A DNA stretch of 64,000 bases from Malus domestica (lineage: Eukaryota; Streptophyta; Magnoliopsida; Rosales; Rosaceae): assembly GCF_042453785.1 (NCBI RefSeq), contig NC_091677.1:6357501-6421500 (forward strand). Reading direction: 5' to 3'. The position numbers were made by a program, and so were the translations under genes. Below the pieces are notes generated by a model that saw nothing but the letters and a program-made list of their open reading frames with translations, was not told the DNA's origin and did no database searches. Shown piece after piece: positions 1-11,326 of the stretch. Position 1 is the first letter of the stretch. Every line of letters starts with the position of its first letter.

Positions 1-114
1 TTGCAGATGGCTTTCTATGTCGCACGACCTATGTATTAATAGGGACATGTCTTGATGAACACACTATGAAGTTGTTGCCGTGGCTTGGAGTATCCAACCG
101 AAATAAATAATATT

Positions 115-393
115 CAAGAAAGTAAAGAATACAAGATGTATCGTGGTTCACCCTAATATTTGGGCTACGTCCACACTGATGTTGATATTATTTCACTCTG
201 AATGGTGAATATATAAGAAGGCTAGAGGCCTAAAATTTGACCCCCCATAATGAGGAGAGTGAGAAGTCCTTTTATAGAATAAGGGCTCATCACTTATTAC
301 ATATTTGCCCTTTTATTTATTACATAATTATATTTGAGTCCCTCGAGTATTTATACGATGTCTAAATACGGATGCCCTAAGTATGGTACAAAC
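115..393 (+). repeat. Direct repeat copy 1 flanking the globulin fragment
   Basis: This ~280-bp block reappears in the same orientation at 3790-4067 with roughly 90% identity by eye. Shared text includes ACAAGATGTATCGTGGTTCA and GGGCTACGTCCACACTGATG. Homology starts at CAAGAAAGTAAAGAA and stops at GGTACAAAC in both copies. It resembles a dispersed non-autonomous element or LTR piece, but I see no target duplication that would settle the class. Confidence 0.8.
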
Positions 394-610
394 AGTAGTC
401 CCCCAAGTCTTCAGTCAAGAGAGTCTTTTGGTTGGAGACTTGAAATTCAGTCCGTGTGTGAGCCGAAGTAACTAAATGTCGTCTAGAACTGATACTCGAT
501 ATGAGGCAGTGCTCAATCTAAAATGATGCTCAACTAGAAGTAACACATGTTGCGAGGCTGCTCGGCTTGTAGCTTATGTTGCCTTGGTTGGCTCGGCTTG
601 TGGCGTTGAA

Positions 611-1358
611 AGTGAGGGAGTCCCTTTTATAGAATAAGGGCTCACTCCTCCATACATAAATGATGAGCTAGAGTTGATGCTCGCGGCGAGGCAGTTGCTC
701 AGCAGGCGGCGATGCTCTCTAATGATGGTGAGGGAGTCCCTTTTATAGAATAAGGGATCACCCCTCAATACATAAATGATGGGCTAGAGTTGATGTTCGC
801 AGCGAGGCGGTTGCTCAACAGGCGGCGATGCTCTCTAATGATGGTGAAGGAGTCCCTTTTATAGAATAAGGGCTCGCACCTTAATACATAAATGATGGGC
901 TAGAGTTGATGCTCGCGGCGAGACGGTTGCTCAGCAGGCGGTGATGCTCTCTAATGATGGTGAGTGAGTCATTTTTATAGAATAAGGGCTCGTTCCTCAA
1001 TACATAGGTGATGGGCTAAGAGTCTCTCTTTAATGAAGGTGAGGGAGTCCATTTTATAGAATAAGAGATTGCTCCTCAATACATAAATGATGAGCTAGAG
1101 TTGATGCTCGTGGTGATGCGGTTGCTCAGCAGGCGGCGATGCTCTCTAATGATGGTGAGGGAGTCCCTTTTATAGAATAAGGGATCGCTCCTCAATACAT
1201 AAGTGATGGGCTAAGAGTCTCTCTCTAATGAAGGTGAGGGAGTCTTTTTTATAAAATAAGGTTTCGATCCTCAATACATGAATAATGGGTGCTCTCTAAT
1301 GAAAGTAAGGGAGTCCATTTTATAGAATAAGGGTTTACTCCTCAGTACATAAATAATG
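611..1358 (+). repeat. Minisatellite array, ~118-bp unit with ~78-bp short units
   Basis: The unit starts GTGAGGGAGTCCCTTTTATA, continues through an AATACATAAATGATG stretch and ends near GCTCTCTAATGATG. Starts near 612, 727, 845 and 961 are ~117 bp apart. Later units alternate ~78 and ~118 bp (1039, 1157, 1235, 1305) because the middle segment (GAGTTGATGCTCGCGGCGAG-like) is absent from the short ones. One segment of the unit, TTTTATAGAATAAGGGCTC, is also present inside the direct repeat at 115-393. Confidence 0.85.
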
Positions 1359-1564
1359 GGCTAAGTCCCCCAAGCATTTTTCATGAGGTCCAGTTACGGA
1401 AGCCCAATATATGGTACACATTTTTCACGAGGCCCAGTTGTGGAAACCCAATATATGGTACATAGTGTAGTCCCCAAAGTCTTCAGTCAATAGAGTATGT
1501 TGGCTGGAGACTTCAAATTTAATCCATGTATGGGCCGAAGTGACGGTTGTTCGGAGGCGGTCTT

Positions 1565-1925
1565 TGTATACCATGCACTGAAGCTTTGTAGGTGAAGCTT
1601 TGAAAGTGCAGTTTTATAGGTGAAGCTTTGAAAGTGAAGCTTTGAAGCTGGAGCTTTTGTAAATGAAGCTTTGAAGTCAGAGCTTTGTAAATGAAGTTGT
1701 CGAAGTTGGAGCTCTTGCAAATGAAGCTTTCGAAGCTGGAGTTTTGTAAATGAAGCTTTCGAAGTTGGAGCTTTCGAAGCTGGAGCTCTGTAAATGATGC
1801 TTTCGAAGCTGATTGACATGAATGATGCTCATGGATGTTGACATGAGTGATGCTCATGAATGTTGACATGAGTGATGCTCATGAATGTTTATGTATGATT
1901 GACATGAGTGATGCTCATGTATAAT
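1565..1925 (+). repeat. Two short-unit minisatellites (GAAGCTTT-type, then GACATGAGTGATGCTCATG-type)
   Basis: From about 1575 to 1812 variants of GTAAATGAAGCTTTCGAAGC repeat every 20-30 bp. From about 1815 to 1920 a ~27-bp unit, TTGACATGAGTGATGCTCAT, repeats about four times. Long reading frames on the minus strand here are products of the repeats and are not genes. Confidence 0.8.
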
Positions 1926-2239
1926 TTTGGAGTACTGGACGTACTTTTGATCACCTGGTTGGTGATAAGCAAGTTGGTGTCCGGTCAGACAAGAGATCAC
2001 CATGAGCACGTGGCTCGTCAGTCTATAAGTTGGTAGAGTTGATCAGTGGATCTAGTTGCTCAATAATTCCTGACAATAAATGACAGTATAAGTATGACCG
2101 TATAATGAATAAATCAAATTAACAAAGTTTGTCAAGGCAAAAATATTGTATTGTGTGCCTTCTGTGAATAAATGATTTATTCTGTTGTGTGATAAATGAC
2201 ATGTTGCATAAATCAACAATATATTAGGTATTGCCTAAA

Positions 2240-2240
<1 letters not shown>

Positions 2241-2277
<37 letters not shown>
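2241..2277 (+). repeat. (GT)n(AT)n microsatellite
   Basis: About five GT units are followed by about fourteen AT units. Confidence 0.95.
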
Positions 2278-3084
2278 ATCATGAATAAATGATTTATTCA
2301 GTTGTTTGATAAATCACATGTTGTATAAATGACATAGTTTAATGGCAGACACAATATTCTTAGGCCAATAAATGTTGTATAATAAAGTTTTACCCTACCA
2401 CTTTAAATAATGAAGTCATGAATGATTAAAGATGCAATTATAAAATATTAATTAATAAAATAATTAATGAATTTGGAGAACACTTATCTCCTTCGTTGCT
2501 TTTCCTGGTTTTTTCAAAAAATGGGCATGAGGGGAACATGCACTCCCTTTCATGATGAAAGTTTCATCATTTTTCTTTCTGTATTCTTTTTCTCCCTTTT
2601 CTTTTTCTGCTGCATTGCTGGGTGCCCACTTGCATACATGAAACCGCGGGTGACTGCCTTATGCCAGAAATCTCATCACGTGTGATCAGACATAAAGTGA
2701 CCATGGTACCTGTAAATGCCCATTTCAAGAATAATGGGTCCATTTTTCAGAGCATGCTCCTTTGCAGATTTGCATGCCTGCTTTACAGCAAACACATCAA
2801 TAGCTTTTCCATGTGGGTGGTCGACAAAAGATCACCATGTGGGTGGTCGACTAAATAAAGTTCTCAACTTTTCTCACTCACTGAACTCGTCTGTTCTTCC
2901 AGAGTTTGGATTTTGGCTTTCAGTCTTATGATCATGGTTGCACTATCATAATGGAGCTGCTGTGCTTGGTAAAGTATAAGTGCCATATCACGGATTGCAG
3001 TTTCCGTTTCTCTAATAGTCAGAGGAACTCGCCTGGTTGCAGCTTTTGACAGCAGGATCTGCGAACTGCGAATTTGGGCACTGA
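2278..3084. other. No recognisable gene
   Basis: AT-rich sequence with short open frames (2467-2931) that have no recognisable domain. A direct duplication, CATGTGGGTGGTCGAC, occurs near 2810 and 2837. Confidence 0.5.
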
Positions 3085-3465
3085 AAACTCACAAGGGGAA
3101 TAAACACCTACTCAATGGTGTACGGAATCAGAGGAAGCGCAAGTGTTCAGGTTGTGAACGAGAACGACAACCCGATCTTGGACGACCAAGTGCAGGAGGG
3201 ACTATTGTTCATCGTGCCTCAGAACCACGGAGTGATCACGCAGGCCGGCAACAAGGGATTCGAGTACATCGCCTACAAGACCACTGACAACGCCATGATC
3301 ATCACTCTTGCTGGGTTGACTTCCATACTACGCGCACTGCCGCTGGAAGTGCTTGCCAACGCTTACCAGATTCACCGCCAGCAGGCCCAGCAGCTCAAGT
3401 ACAATAGGCCGGAGACCATTGCCTTGAGCTCCAGCCAGTCTTTCCAGATGAGGGTAGTTGCGTAA
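3085..3465 (+). pseudogene. 11S globulin (legumin-type seed storage protein), C-terminal cupin fragment
   Basis: Legumins are hexameric seed storage proteins of protein storage vacuoles; each subunit has two cupin barrels. The open frame from 3115 to the TAA at 3463-3465 (116 residues) reads as the last-exon half of the second (basic-chain) cupin: YGIRGSASVQVVNEN, then GLLFIVPQNHGVIT, then GFEYIAYKT, then LRALPLEVLANAYQI and LKYNRPET before a short tail. A full protein has about 500 residues, so most of the gene is missing. Just upstream (3085-3114) the frame still resembles the family (INTYS before MVYG) but is then lost, apparently after a 1-nt shift, and I find no signal peptide or acidic chain. 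The ATG at 3115 is an internal methionine, not a true start. The coding remnant itself has no stop. It lies between the direct repeats 115-393 and 3790-4067. The family call is firm; calling it a pseudogene rests on the missing exons. Confidence 0.85.
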
Positions 3466-3789
3466 ATGTACGATGGACGTATGGGAGTAGTGAGTCGGTT
3501 ATGGAGTTTGGAGATTTGAAATGGGTTTTTTGTTTAGTTTCTATGTGTTTTCCAGAGAGATAGAGAAATGAGTGATGGTGTTTTGTTTGAAGAGGTGAAA
3601 GAGATCAGAAGCAAGAGAGATCGAGAAAGTTTTGGTTGTCTTTTGGGTTTTTGCAGATCCACGGTGGAGGTATGAAAAATTGAGAGAGAACCGACATAGC
3701 TTTTCGTGTTAATTCTCACAGACGGCGTCAAATGTTGATGCACAAAACCGGAGGGGTCTTGGAACAACGTAAATCCGACCGTGAATTTG

Positions 3790-4067
3790 CAAGAAAGTAA
3801 AGAACACAAGATGTATCGTGGTTCACCCCCATGTTTGGGCTACGTCCACACTGATGTTGATATTGTTTCACTCTGAATGGTGAATATACAAGAAGGCTAG
3901 AGGCCTAAAACTTGACCCCCCTAATGAGGAGAGTGAGGAGTCATTTTATAGAATAAGGGCTCTTCACTTATTACATATTTACCCCTTCATTTATTACATA
4001 ATTACATTTGAGTTCCCCGAGTATTTATACGAGGTCTAAATACAGAAACCCTAAGTATGGTACAAAC
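3790..4067 (+). repeat. Direct repeat copy 2 flanking the globulin fragment
   Basis: Second copy of the block at 115-393. It is preceded by CAAATGTTGATGCACAAAAC, which is not present before copy 1, so the two copies either belong to one rearranged element or were inserted separately. Confidence 0.8.
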
Positions 4068-4926
4068 ACCTATGAATATTATTCCAAAGGAGCAAAGCCA
4101 CACTTTAATAAATGTCATCCACTTTTGATAACCATGCAATCAAATCAATTTACAAGCCCATGGAACTCTTCCCATATCATTCTAAATAACCGTGCAATGT
4201 TTAGACCCATATTCACGTCCTACATGCATTTGGAATTACCATTCCAGATAATCTTCATTAAACTTCCATGTGGATACCATAAAAAGCTCCTTTTTTCATG
4301 TTGTCTCATCCATGCAAACCATTTGCAAATCAAATTCTCCTCTGCAATTATCACAAATTGTTGCTGATCCTGATCACCATCATTGTGCCATTTCACCTTT
4401 ATCCAATACATGCATTGATTTTAAATTAATCCATTGTATTGCCGCGTGAATCGTATCAAACTAACCAAACTCGTTTGAACTGTACTTCCAAGTTGGAAAT
4501 ATGATTTGCCTCATCACTTATCTTTAAACAATCAGCTGAATGTAGCTAATATTAGGCTTAGATAAGCTAATATATATCAAGAGATAATATTATGATTGAA
4601 ACCATAATATTAATCCTCAATAATAATTGAGAATCATCTCAACTACTTTGTCATCAAACGGTCTAAAATTCTGTCATTTAACGATCACAATTATTGGGAC
4701 CGATAATGTAAAATTGGGTCCAAACAACTACGCAATACCTAAACAATCCACATCAGACGCGGTTTTTGTGGACACTCCCTCTAGTCTTCGCTAATGGAAT
4801 TGCCCACAACAGACACCATTCTTTTGGGCACACTCTCTAGTCACCACGACTAGAAGTCCTCTCTCCTCAAACGTCAAAACGTACTACGCAATACCTAAAC
4901 AGTCCACATCAGACACGGTTTTTTTT

Positions 4927-5103
4927 GGAACACTCTCTAGTCACCACTACTAGAATCTCCACAACAGTAATCAGACAGCTTTTCTTGGCCATACTCAATA
5001 ATGGTACCCTTTTTTCTTTTTGGAACACTCTCTAGTCACCACTACTAGAATCTCCACAACAGTAATCAGACAGTTTTTCTTGGCCATACTCAATAATGGT
5101 ACC
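4927..5103 (+). repeat. 95-bp tandem duplication
   Basis: GGAACACTCTCTAGTCACCA starts at 4927 and again at 5022, and the match runs to AATGGTACC in both copies. A looser earlier copy lies at about 4730-4860 (ACGCAATACCTAAACA... and CTCTAGTCACCACGACTAG). Confidence 0.9.
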
Positions 5104-5561
5104 GTCATACCCAACAACGGCACAGAAGACAATGTGGTTGATTGATTCAGTGAGGGTTAAAAAATAAATATATGTGAGACCGCCATTGCAATGATTATTT
5201 TGCATTCACACAAAGGGCAGGCTGGTCCTTTTCTTAGTGGTAAAGAATGTCTTATTTTTTGTTTTCCATCTGTTTCTTTCTTCTTTTCCCACCACAAAAC
5301 GATGGCCACTCAAAATCCGCGAATCACAATTCAGATCTTTTTTGTCTGAAGGAATGAGTGGTGCCGTCTGTATCAAGCATGATTCTCAATTCATATACCT
5401 TTTCAGAAAGCTAGAATTTACTGTGCACATAGTTTTAAATGAATATTAGGACGTCTCTTGCAAAATTTATGCTTGTTCTCATCCATAATTGAGTTAAATT
5501 TTGCATATTGAAGATTGTAATTAAATGACGAACATAGATCATAGCTAGTAAAGTATTTTGA

Positions 5562-6023
5562 GTAAATTGTAGTAATGGTCCTTTAATTATAATTAAATTG
5601 GAGCAATGATCCCTCAATTAAAAATCCATTACCATTGGTCCCCAGTTTATCAAAATGTGTAGCTATAGTCATTTTCATCAATTTCGTCAAAATTTTGTCA
5701 TAATAAGTTATGTTGAAATAACCGTTTATATAATTAGGGTACCTCAACTCATCAAAGTGTGTAATTATGGTCATTTTCGTCAACTACGTCAAAATTTTTG
5801 TCAAAACGAATTGTGTTAGAAGGACTATTGCTACAATTGAGTTAAAGTTAAGGGATCATTTCTCTAGTTGAATTAAAGTTGAGGGACCAATGGTAATTGA
5901 CTTTTAGTTGAAGGACCATAGCTGCACGTTTTGATGAGTTGAGAGACTAATGATAATGAATTTTTAGTTAATTGACCATTACTTCAATTAAGTTAAAGCT
6001 AAGAGACCATAGATACAATTTAC
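5562..6023. repeat. Imperfect inverted-repeat (foldback-like) element
   Basis: GTAAATTGTAGTAATGGTC at the left end matches the reverse complement of the right end (GACCATAGATACAATTTAC), and homology continues inward for more than 100 bp (ATTACCATTGGTCCC and GGGACCAATGGTAAT). I found no convincing target duplication. Confidence 0.6.
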
Positions 6024-7094
6024 GAGCTAATGGCAAAGCAATTTGTAGGGTGTTCAGCTTGAATCCCGCACCCTAGCTAGGATCCCGAAACCAAAGCATA
6101 CACAGCTCAGATAAAATGGAAGCAAAAAGGAATCCCTTAGAGCATTTTTTCCAATTTTGAAAGATTTGAGTCTAGGAATGGGGTTGGGGCGGTAACGATT
6201 CATTTGAAATTTTGAATGGTGAACTGCTTTAGCCCCTCAAAAACCACTCTCCATGCACCCATTTTGAATAGTAAGCAGCTGTTATTTACAATTATAATTA
6301 CTTTTCATGTTTGATTTAATAATTTAATAATTTTTCAACGAAAAATATTAATATAGAATAAGTTCATATTTTTATTTCGCTAAATAATATTATTTATGAT
6401 GAATGGTGGTTTCGGTTTCTGTTTCAAGATCATGATATCTTTCTAAAAAGGAACAACAAGAAGAATCAAACTCATCATGTCGTCACGACTGGAAGATGGA
6501 TTTTGGCATTTTAACTTCGTTTAGAGAGTTAAAAAACAACTTTTTATTTTGTGTTATGCATATTTCATGTACTTTTATAACTCACATCGTTGATTTCTAA
6601 TAACATTTTCAGTGACTATGATTTGGCTATGTGTCTATATTTATCCGAAATCTTGCTGAGATTTTGAATAAGATTGAAACGGAGAAAAAAAGATATTTTA
6701 ATAGAGTTTTGGTGTGAGGAATGAAGGATATAATTTAATATTTATAGAAAAAAAATATGTTTTTCAAAGTATTTTTCTTGACTCTTTTTTTTTAATTTTT
6801 AATTTAATTTTATTTCAAAAAATTGTGACCGTTAGATTGAAGTGTGAAGATTGGTACTTACTATATATATTTACACATTGATAGTTTAAATATTTTTATC
6901 AAATTTTTATGTATTAATTTGTTCATAAATGTTTGAAACTTCCACACATCCTCCTATACGTGCATTACATTTTTCTTGTTGTCATCAAATTGGATTGGTT
7001 ATCCAACTGTACAACCCCATCTCCAAACTGAGCAAGAATGCACTTGTACTGTTGTACACTCAACTGTCGAACTCTATTTCATTTAGCCACGCGT
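6024..7094. other. No recognisable gene
   Basis: AT-rich sequence with many A/T runs and no coding frame that I can support. Confidence 0.5.
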
Positions 7095-7099
7095 CCATG

Positions 7100-8381
7100 T
7101 GTTAGGATGATATTTTACACATATTTTGTACCCTTTTTGTCTATTAAGTAGTCATGATCATGTATTAAATTGTTGAGTTTAATGCACTTTGTGTATGTAT
7201 TGTAGGAACTACGGTTTTGAGAACAAAAGATAGGATTAAACGCCTAAATACAAGAAAACCCGACGATTGCCAAGTTAGACCATGGTATTATTTTGGGCTG
7301 GAAAAATAAGAGGCAAATTATGAAGTTGGACCGGTCATAGCTTCAAATAGTTGGCCCATTCGAATGGACTTGTGCAAGTTAGTCCAAGGTGCGAGTTTCC
7401 TATCAGCATGTTAAAGTTCCCTATTTTTTTTCCTAGAAGGGATTTTATTCTTTTTGTTGGTGGTAATTAAGAGACGATGAGTATTAATAGGAGGCTGCAG
7501 CACAAATAAAAGAGGAAGGGTGGAGACCTAAAAAGAACACAGCGTAGACACATACACAATCCGAGAGAAAGAAGAAGCAATTGGAGAATTCTAGCTTTGC
7601 TGTGGAGTGGAGAATGGAATTTCAGTTGTTTCCTTCTTTGTTTTCGAATTTTAGTGTGGTATATTTTAATTCGATCATGAACCAAGTCTTTTTGCTAAGA
7701 CTAGGGTGTACTCTCATCATGAACATATAATTCTCGTTATTTTATATTAATCTCAGTTTTTTTCCATGTTGAGTAATTTGTTATTGTGCTTTGTCATTAT
7801 CAAATAACTGGTGATTATTTGTGTGAAGAACTAAATTGTGACTGACAGGTTGAATTTAGTAGATTGCTTCTAATAACAATTACCATGAATTACATAATTG
7901 AGTAGACATATTGGTTATGATTTGTGTAGTATCGTGTAATTATCCATTTAGCTTAAAGGGTTCCGATTATCTATATCTATGGCTACACATAGCATGGGTA
8001 GATAGTTAGAAACATTGTTAGTATATTCTGACATGAAATATTGACGAATCAAGGGATAATTGCTAGCAACATGGGAATAATTTGATGTTAATATGAATAA
8101 CAGGATTTGATGTGATTGAGAATGAGGGACCTGATGTCCTAGAGCTTCCATATATTAATCTTTTATAATTCATTCACTTTTACTTCGTGTTCGATCAATT
8201 GTTATTTTTACTTTCGTTTCGTTTCTTTGCATATTTGAATTTGTCAACGTAATCCTTCTTTTATTTAAGTTTAGTTTGAAGTCAATCTCAACAGTAAATT
8301 AATTTGATCCTTATTTGAACGACACTCTGCTTATCACTATATTACTTGAACGATATTGTACACTTGCAATTATCAACAACA
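7100..8381. mobile_element. Solo LTR (1282 bp)
   Basis: The block begins TGTTAGGATG and ends ATCAACAACA, so it has the 5'-TG...CA-3' ends of an LTR. It is flanked on both sides by the perfect 5-bp direct repeat CCATG (7095-7099 and 8382-8386), the usual retroviral-type target duplication. There is no second LTR or internal coding region, so this is most simply a solo LTR left by recombination. An open frame of ~70 codons at 7467-7685 (minus) lies within it and is probably non-coding. The superfamily cannot be told from an LTR alone. Confidence 0.8.
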
Positions 8382-8847
8382 CCATGTCCATCCAAAAGTG
8401 TACCATCTATATTACTTGGCCAACTCTCTTTTGGTTGGATGGATGTATGTGAAAGTTAATATTCATCCTTTTATTGTATTTTAACTTAGTTCCTAACTTT
8501 AGTGGCCGACTTTATGTGACAATGAAAATCATTATGTTTAGATGAGAGATGTTAACCATTCAATTCTTAATGTGTGTTTTCCTTTTCCTTCGTACAAATG
8601 CATGTGTGTAAAATAGTAGTGAAAAAATAATTGTTGTGCATCTGATACATTACATTTCAGTGCATCTTAATTATGTAACAAATCAAATGAAAATACTATA
8701 ATTCATAATAATTACTAAATATTTCTCATCAAATTTTAAAATAGATCACCAAGCTGCAAGGTACAACCACTGCCGTATGTTTATCAGTTTTTATTTTTTC
8801 CAACTTTTGATGTATGTACGGTACTTCGAGTAATTGTTGATTCTGCC

Positions 8848-9110
8848 TTGGCTTCGAAATTTTAAACAAAGTATCCCATGCTTCTCTGGATGTGGCTTTG
8901 TCCTTTATAAATTTATATGTTTCATCCCCGCAAGAACTCTGGATGGGATATAAGGCCTTGACATCCTCCTTCTTCTAAGCCTTACGTTCTTCTTCTTCTT
9001 CTTCTTCTTCAAGAGGTTCATGGGTGCCTTTGACAATGTCCCAAAGATCTTCGGCTAACAAGTAGGTCTTTACCCGAGAACTCCAATCGTCATAATTTTT
9101 AACGGTTAAG
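8848..9110 (-). pseudogene. Gag-like (UBN2/copia-type) fragment, as found at the start of plant ankyrin-repeat genes
   Basis: Read on the minus strand from about 9110, the sequence gives YDDWSSRVKTYLLAEDLWDI, then VKGTHEPLEEEEEEEERKA, a stop where the family has Trp (TAG for TGG), then KKEDVKALYPIQSSCGDE and SREAWDTL. This is the gag-polypeptide (UBN2-like) module of copia elements, which also forms the N-terminal region of many plant ankyrin/PGG-type genes. A closely related copy lies at 19690-20175. The Glu run comes from a (CTT)n microsatellite on the plus strand. It is fragmentary and has a nonsense codon, so it is not functional. Confidence 0.65.
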
Positions 9111-10262
9111 CATTGTAGGAACAATTTTAGCTATCATGTTCAATCTGCCATTTATTCAACGAGATTTCATATCAACCGAGCATATGTAAATTAATAAAAA
9201 AAAAGCAAGAAAAATAAAATGAAACAAAGTCAATCTGTCTAACAACACTTGAGGAGGGCTAGTGTCGTATTGGAAATCAAGCACTCTTGTGACCTTCCTC
9301 ACCTATAGGTTTGAGGCTTCCCGTCCCTTTTTCCCCTAGAACCCCCACCTAACTATTGAAAAACAACGACACTACATATTTAATTGGGGCAATAAGAGTC
9401 TGCAGTTATTTTCCTCAAAAAAAGAGTCTGCAGTTATGAGCTTTCTAATTAGTAAATTGGTAATTCTCCTGCACGTTTGCTCATAGATTATTAGTCAGAT
9501 GACTTCCCTTAATTGCAACTGAAAGAAGCACTTATCACATTAAAGTCATTAATATCTCCTTGATAAATAATCGAGAACCCGATACGCAATCAAATTCAAG
9601 TATTTTGGATTCTGGGAAGCTGCTAGAGTTGATGTGTAAACACTTTTTGCAAATTGCTTGATTGTCAATTTTAATTAAGTCTTATCGAAAATCATCCCAT
9701 TTTCTTTCAAATTCTTCTCATAATTAACTACAAATCAACATATAAATACTAATATGGCCTCCACGTTCAATTGCTTAATCTGGGTGTGAATCTGTTATTT
9801 TGTGCAGTGGAAAAAATCAAACTTGAATCGAGCTTCGCCACAGTGAAATTGAGCTTCAAAAACTATTGGGTGCTCTAGATACGAGTCTAATATGGCTGGA
9901 TCGACTGGTTTTGAATTTTCCATCTAAAATTTCCTACCCTAATCATCTATTAAGCCTTAAAAATAGAAACTTGAGTTCTACAAATCAAATTGAGCAATTT
10001 AAAATGGAAGATTTGTAAAGAATTAAATGAGAATTATATACTATATAAAAATTTGTACAGGCCAATCACAAAACCAAACAAATAATCTAATATGCGGACA
10101 CAATTATTTTTATTTATTGGGTGTGATTATCATCCATCTTTGAATTCATACAAACCCTTGATTCTATGTCACTAGTTAATTACACAAATTCTAATTAATG
10201 GTTAGGCAAAGAAACAACAGTCAGTACTGCTGTGCAGCGCTTGTTCAATATTCAAGAAGCAC
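9111..10262. other. No recognisable gene
   Basis: AT-rich sequence. AAAAGAGTCTGCAGTTAT-like text occurs twice near 9390-9430. I see no coding frame. Confidence 0.45.
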
Positions 10263-10265
10263 TAA

Positions 10266-11323
10266 GGCCTCATTTGGTAGTTCGAACTGTACTGACTATT
10301 TCTGTCGGATAGGATAAATAGTCACCAGATAGTATTGACTAAATTAGTCTGGCGTTTGGTGCAGTATCGTACTAATGACCGTATTATTTATACTGTGTTT
10401 GGTACTTAACTGGATAAGAAAGGGGAAAAAAAAAATTTGAGAAGTTTCACATCTCAAACACTGATCATGCTTCTCATTCAAGTTGTAGAACGCATTAATC
10501 TCTATCAAAAACATCTGCCTGAATTCTCACAAACTCTTTTTCTTGCTCGTGAAGATGATGAGTTTCACGTCTCAAACACTGATCATACTTCTCATTCAAG
10601 TTGCCCTTCTTTCAATGTTGCTCCATTGCAGGGTTTTCTTCCCAATGGATGCCAATCTCATCACCCAAACATGCAGAGTCGATCCTCTTTCTCTTCCACT
10701 TGGTGGGTTGGGATCGAAATTACAGAAAAGGGTTTGAAGGTTTTGGATTAGAGAATCGCAGGAATTCAAGAAAAAAGGAAATGGCCTTTGAGAGATTCGA
10801 GTCTCAGGTATTCGACCCCAACAGCAAACCCTAAATTCGAAAATTCTAATTAAAACACAAAATTACATAATCAATTGCATAATTACAGAGAAAACAATAA
10901 CTAGATTCAAACAATTGAAAGAAAATTGCAAGAAAAATAGAAGGAGCGGGAAGAACAGAGGGAGGGGCAGAACCTGGGAAGAAGAAAAAGAATGAGAAGA
11001 CAAACTTGGGAACGGTGCGTCTGGAGAGGACCAGTGTGGCTGGAGAGGAAGGAGAGAGCGAGAGATTTTCTTGTACCATCTGGAAAGGAAGACAGAGCGA
11101 GAGTGTGTTTTCAGGAGGAAAGAGAGAGCGAGGGTGCGTTCTCAGGAAGCCGACTAAATTGTACCGTGGTTTTAGAGGGGATAAGGAAACTGGTGCTTAC
11201 CGTATAAAATAAGTGGGCCCGGATTATTTAATCTAGTGGCTATCTAATACGAACGAACACCAAACATCGTACTCCGTATTATTAATCCTATCTGATGTCC
11301 CATCCGGTGTACCAAACACGGCC
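10266..11323. mobile_element. Non-autonomous TIR element (PIF/Harbinger-like), 1058 bp
   Basis: The left end GGCCTCATTTGGTA and the right end TACCAAACACGGCC are inverted repeats, and both are flanked by TAA (10263-10265 and 11324-11326), a 3-bp target duplication of PIF/Harbinger type. Homology between the ends extends imperfectly for about 100 bp. There is no transposase inside. The interior holds a PMEI-like gene fragment (10439-10747). A second element with related ends lies at 50244-53899. Confidence 0.75.
10439..10747 (+). pseudogene. Captured fragment resembling a pectinesterase/invertase inhibitor N-terminus
   Basis: From the ATG at 10555 the frame encodes a signal-peptide-like segment (SFTSQTLIILLIQVALLSML, then LHCRVFFP), then DANLITQTCR, which matches the start of a PMEI domain (…LIxxTCxxTP…), where the Cys forms the first disulfide. 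After that the family similarity ends, and the frame stops at about 10737. The segment for the first ~15 residues is present twice: near 10439 (RSFTSQTLIMLLIQV) and near 10558, 117 bp apart. PMEI/C-VIF proteins are secreted, 4-helix, ~170-residue inhibitors; only the leader and the first helix start are here. It lies wholly inside the TIR element 10266-11323. The family call is from memory and moderate; a generic secreted-protein leader is the alternative. Confidence 0.5.
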
Positions 11324-11326
11324 TAA

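Noticed and set aside
1487-1869. Two overlapping minus frames of 110-116 codons
   Set aside because: Made of minisatellite units (Lys-Leu-His-Leu-Gln repeats), with no domain.
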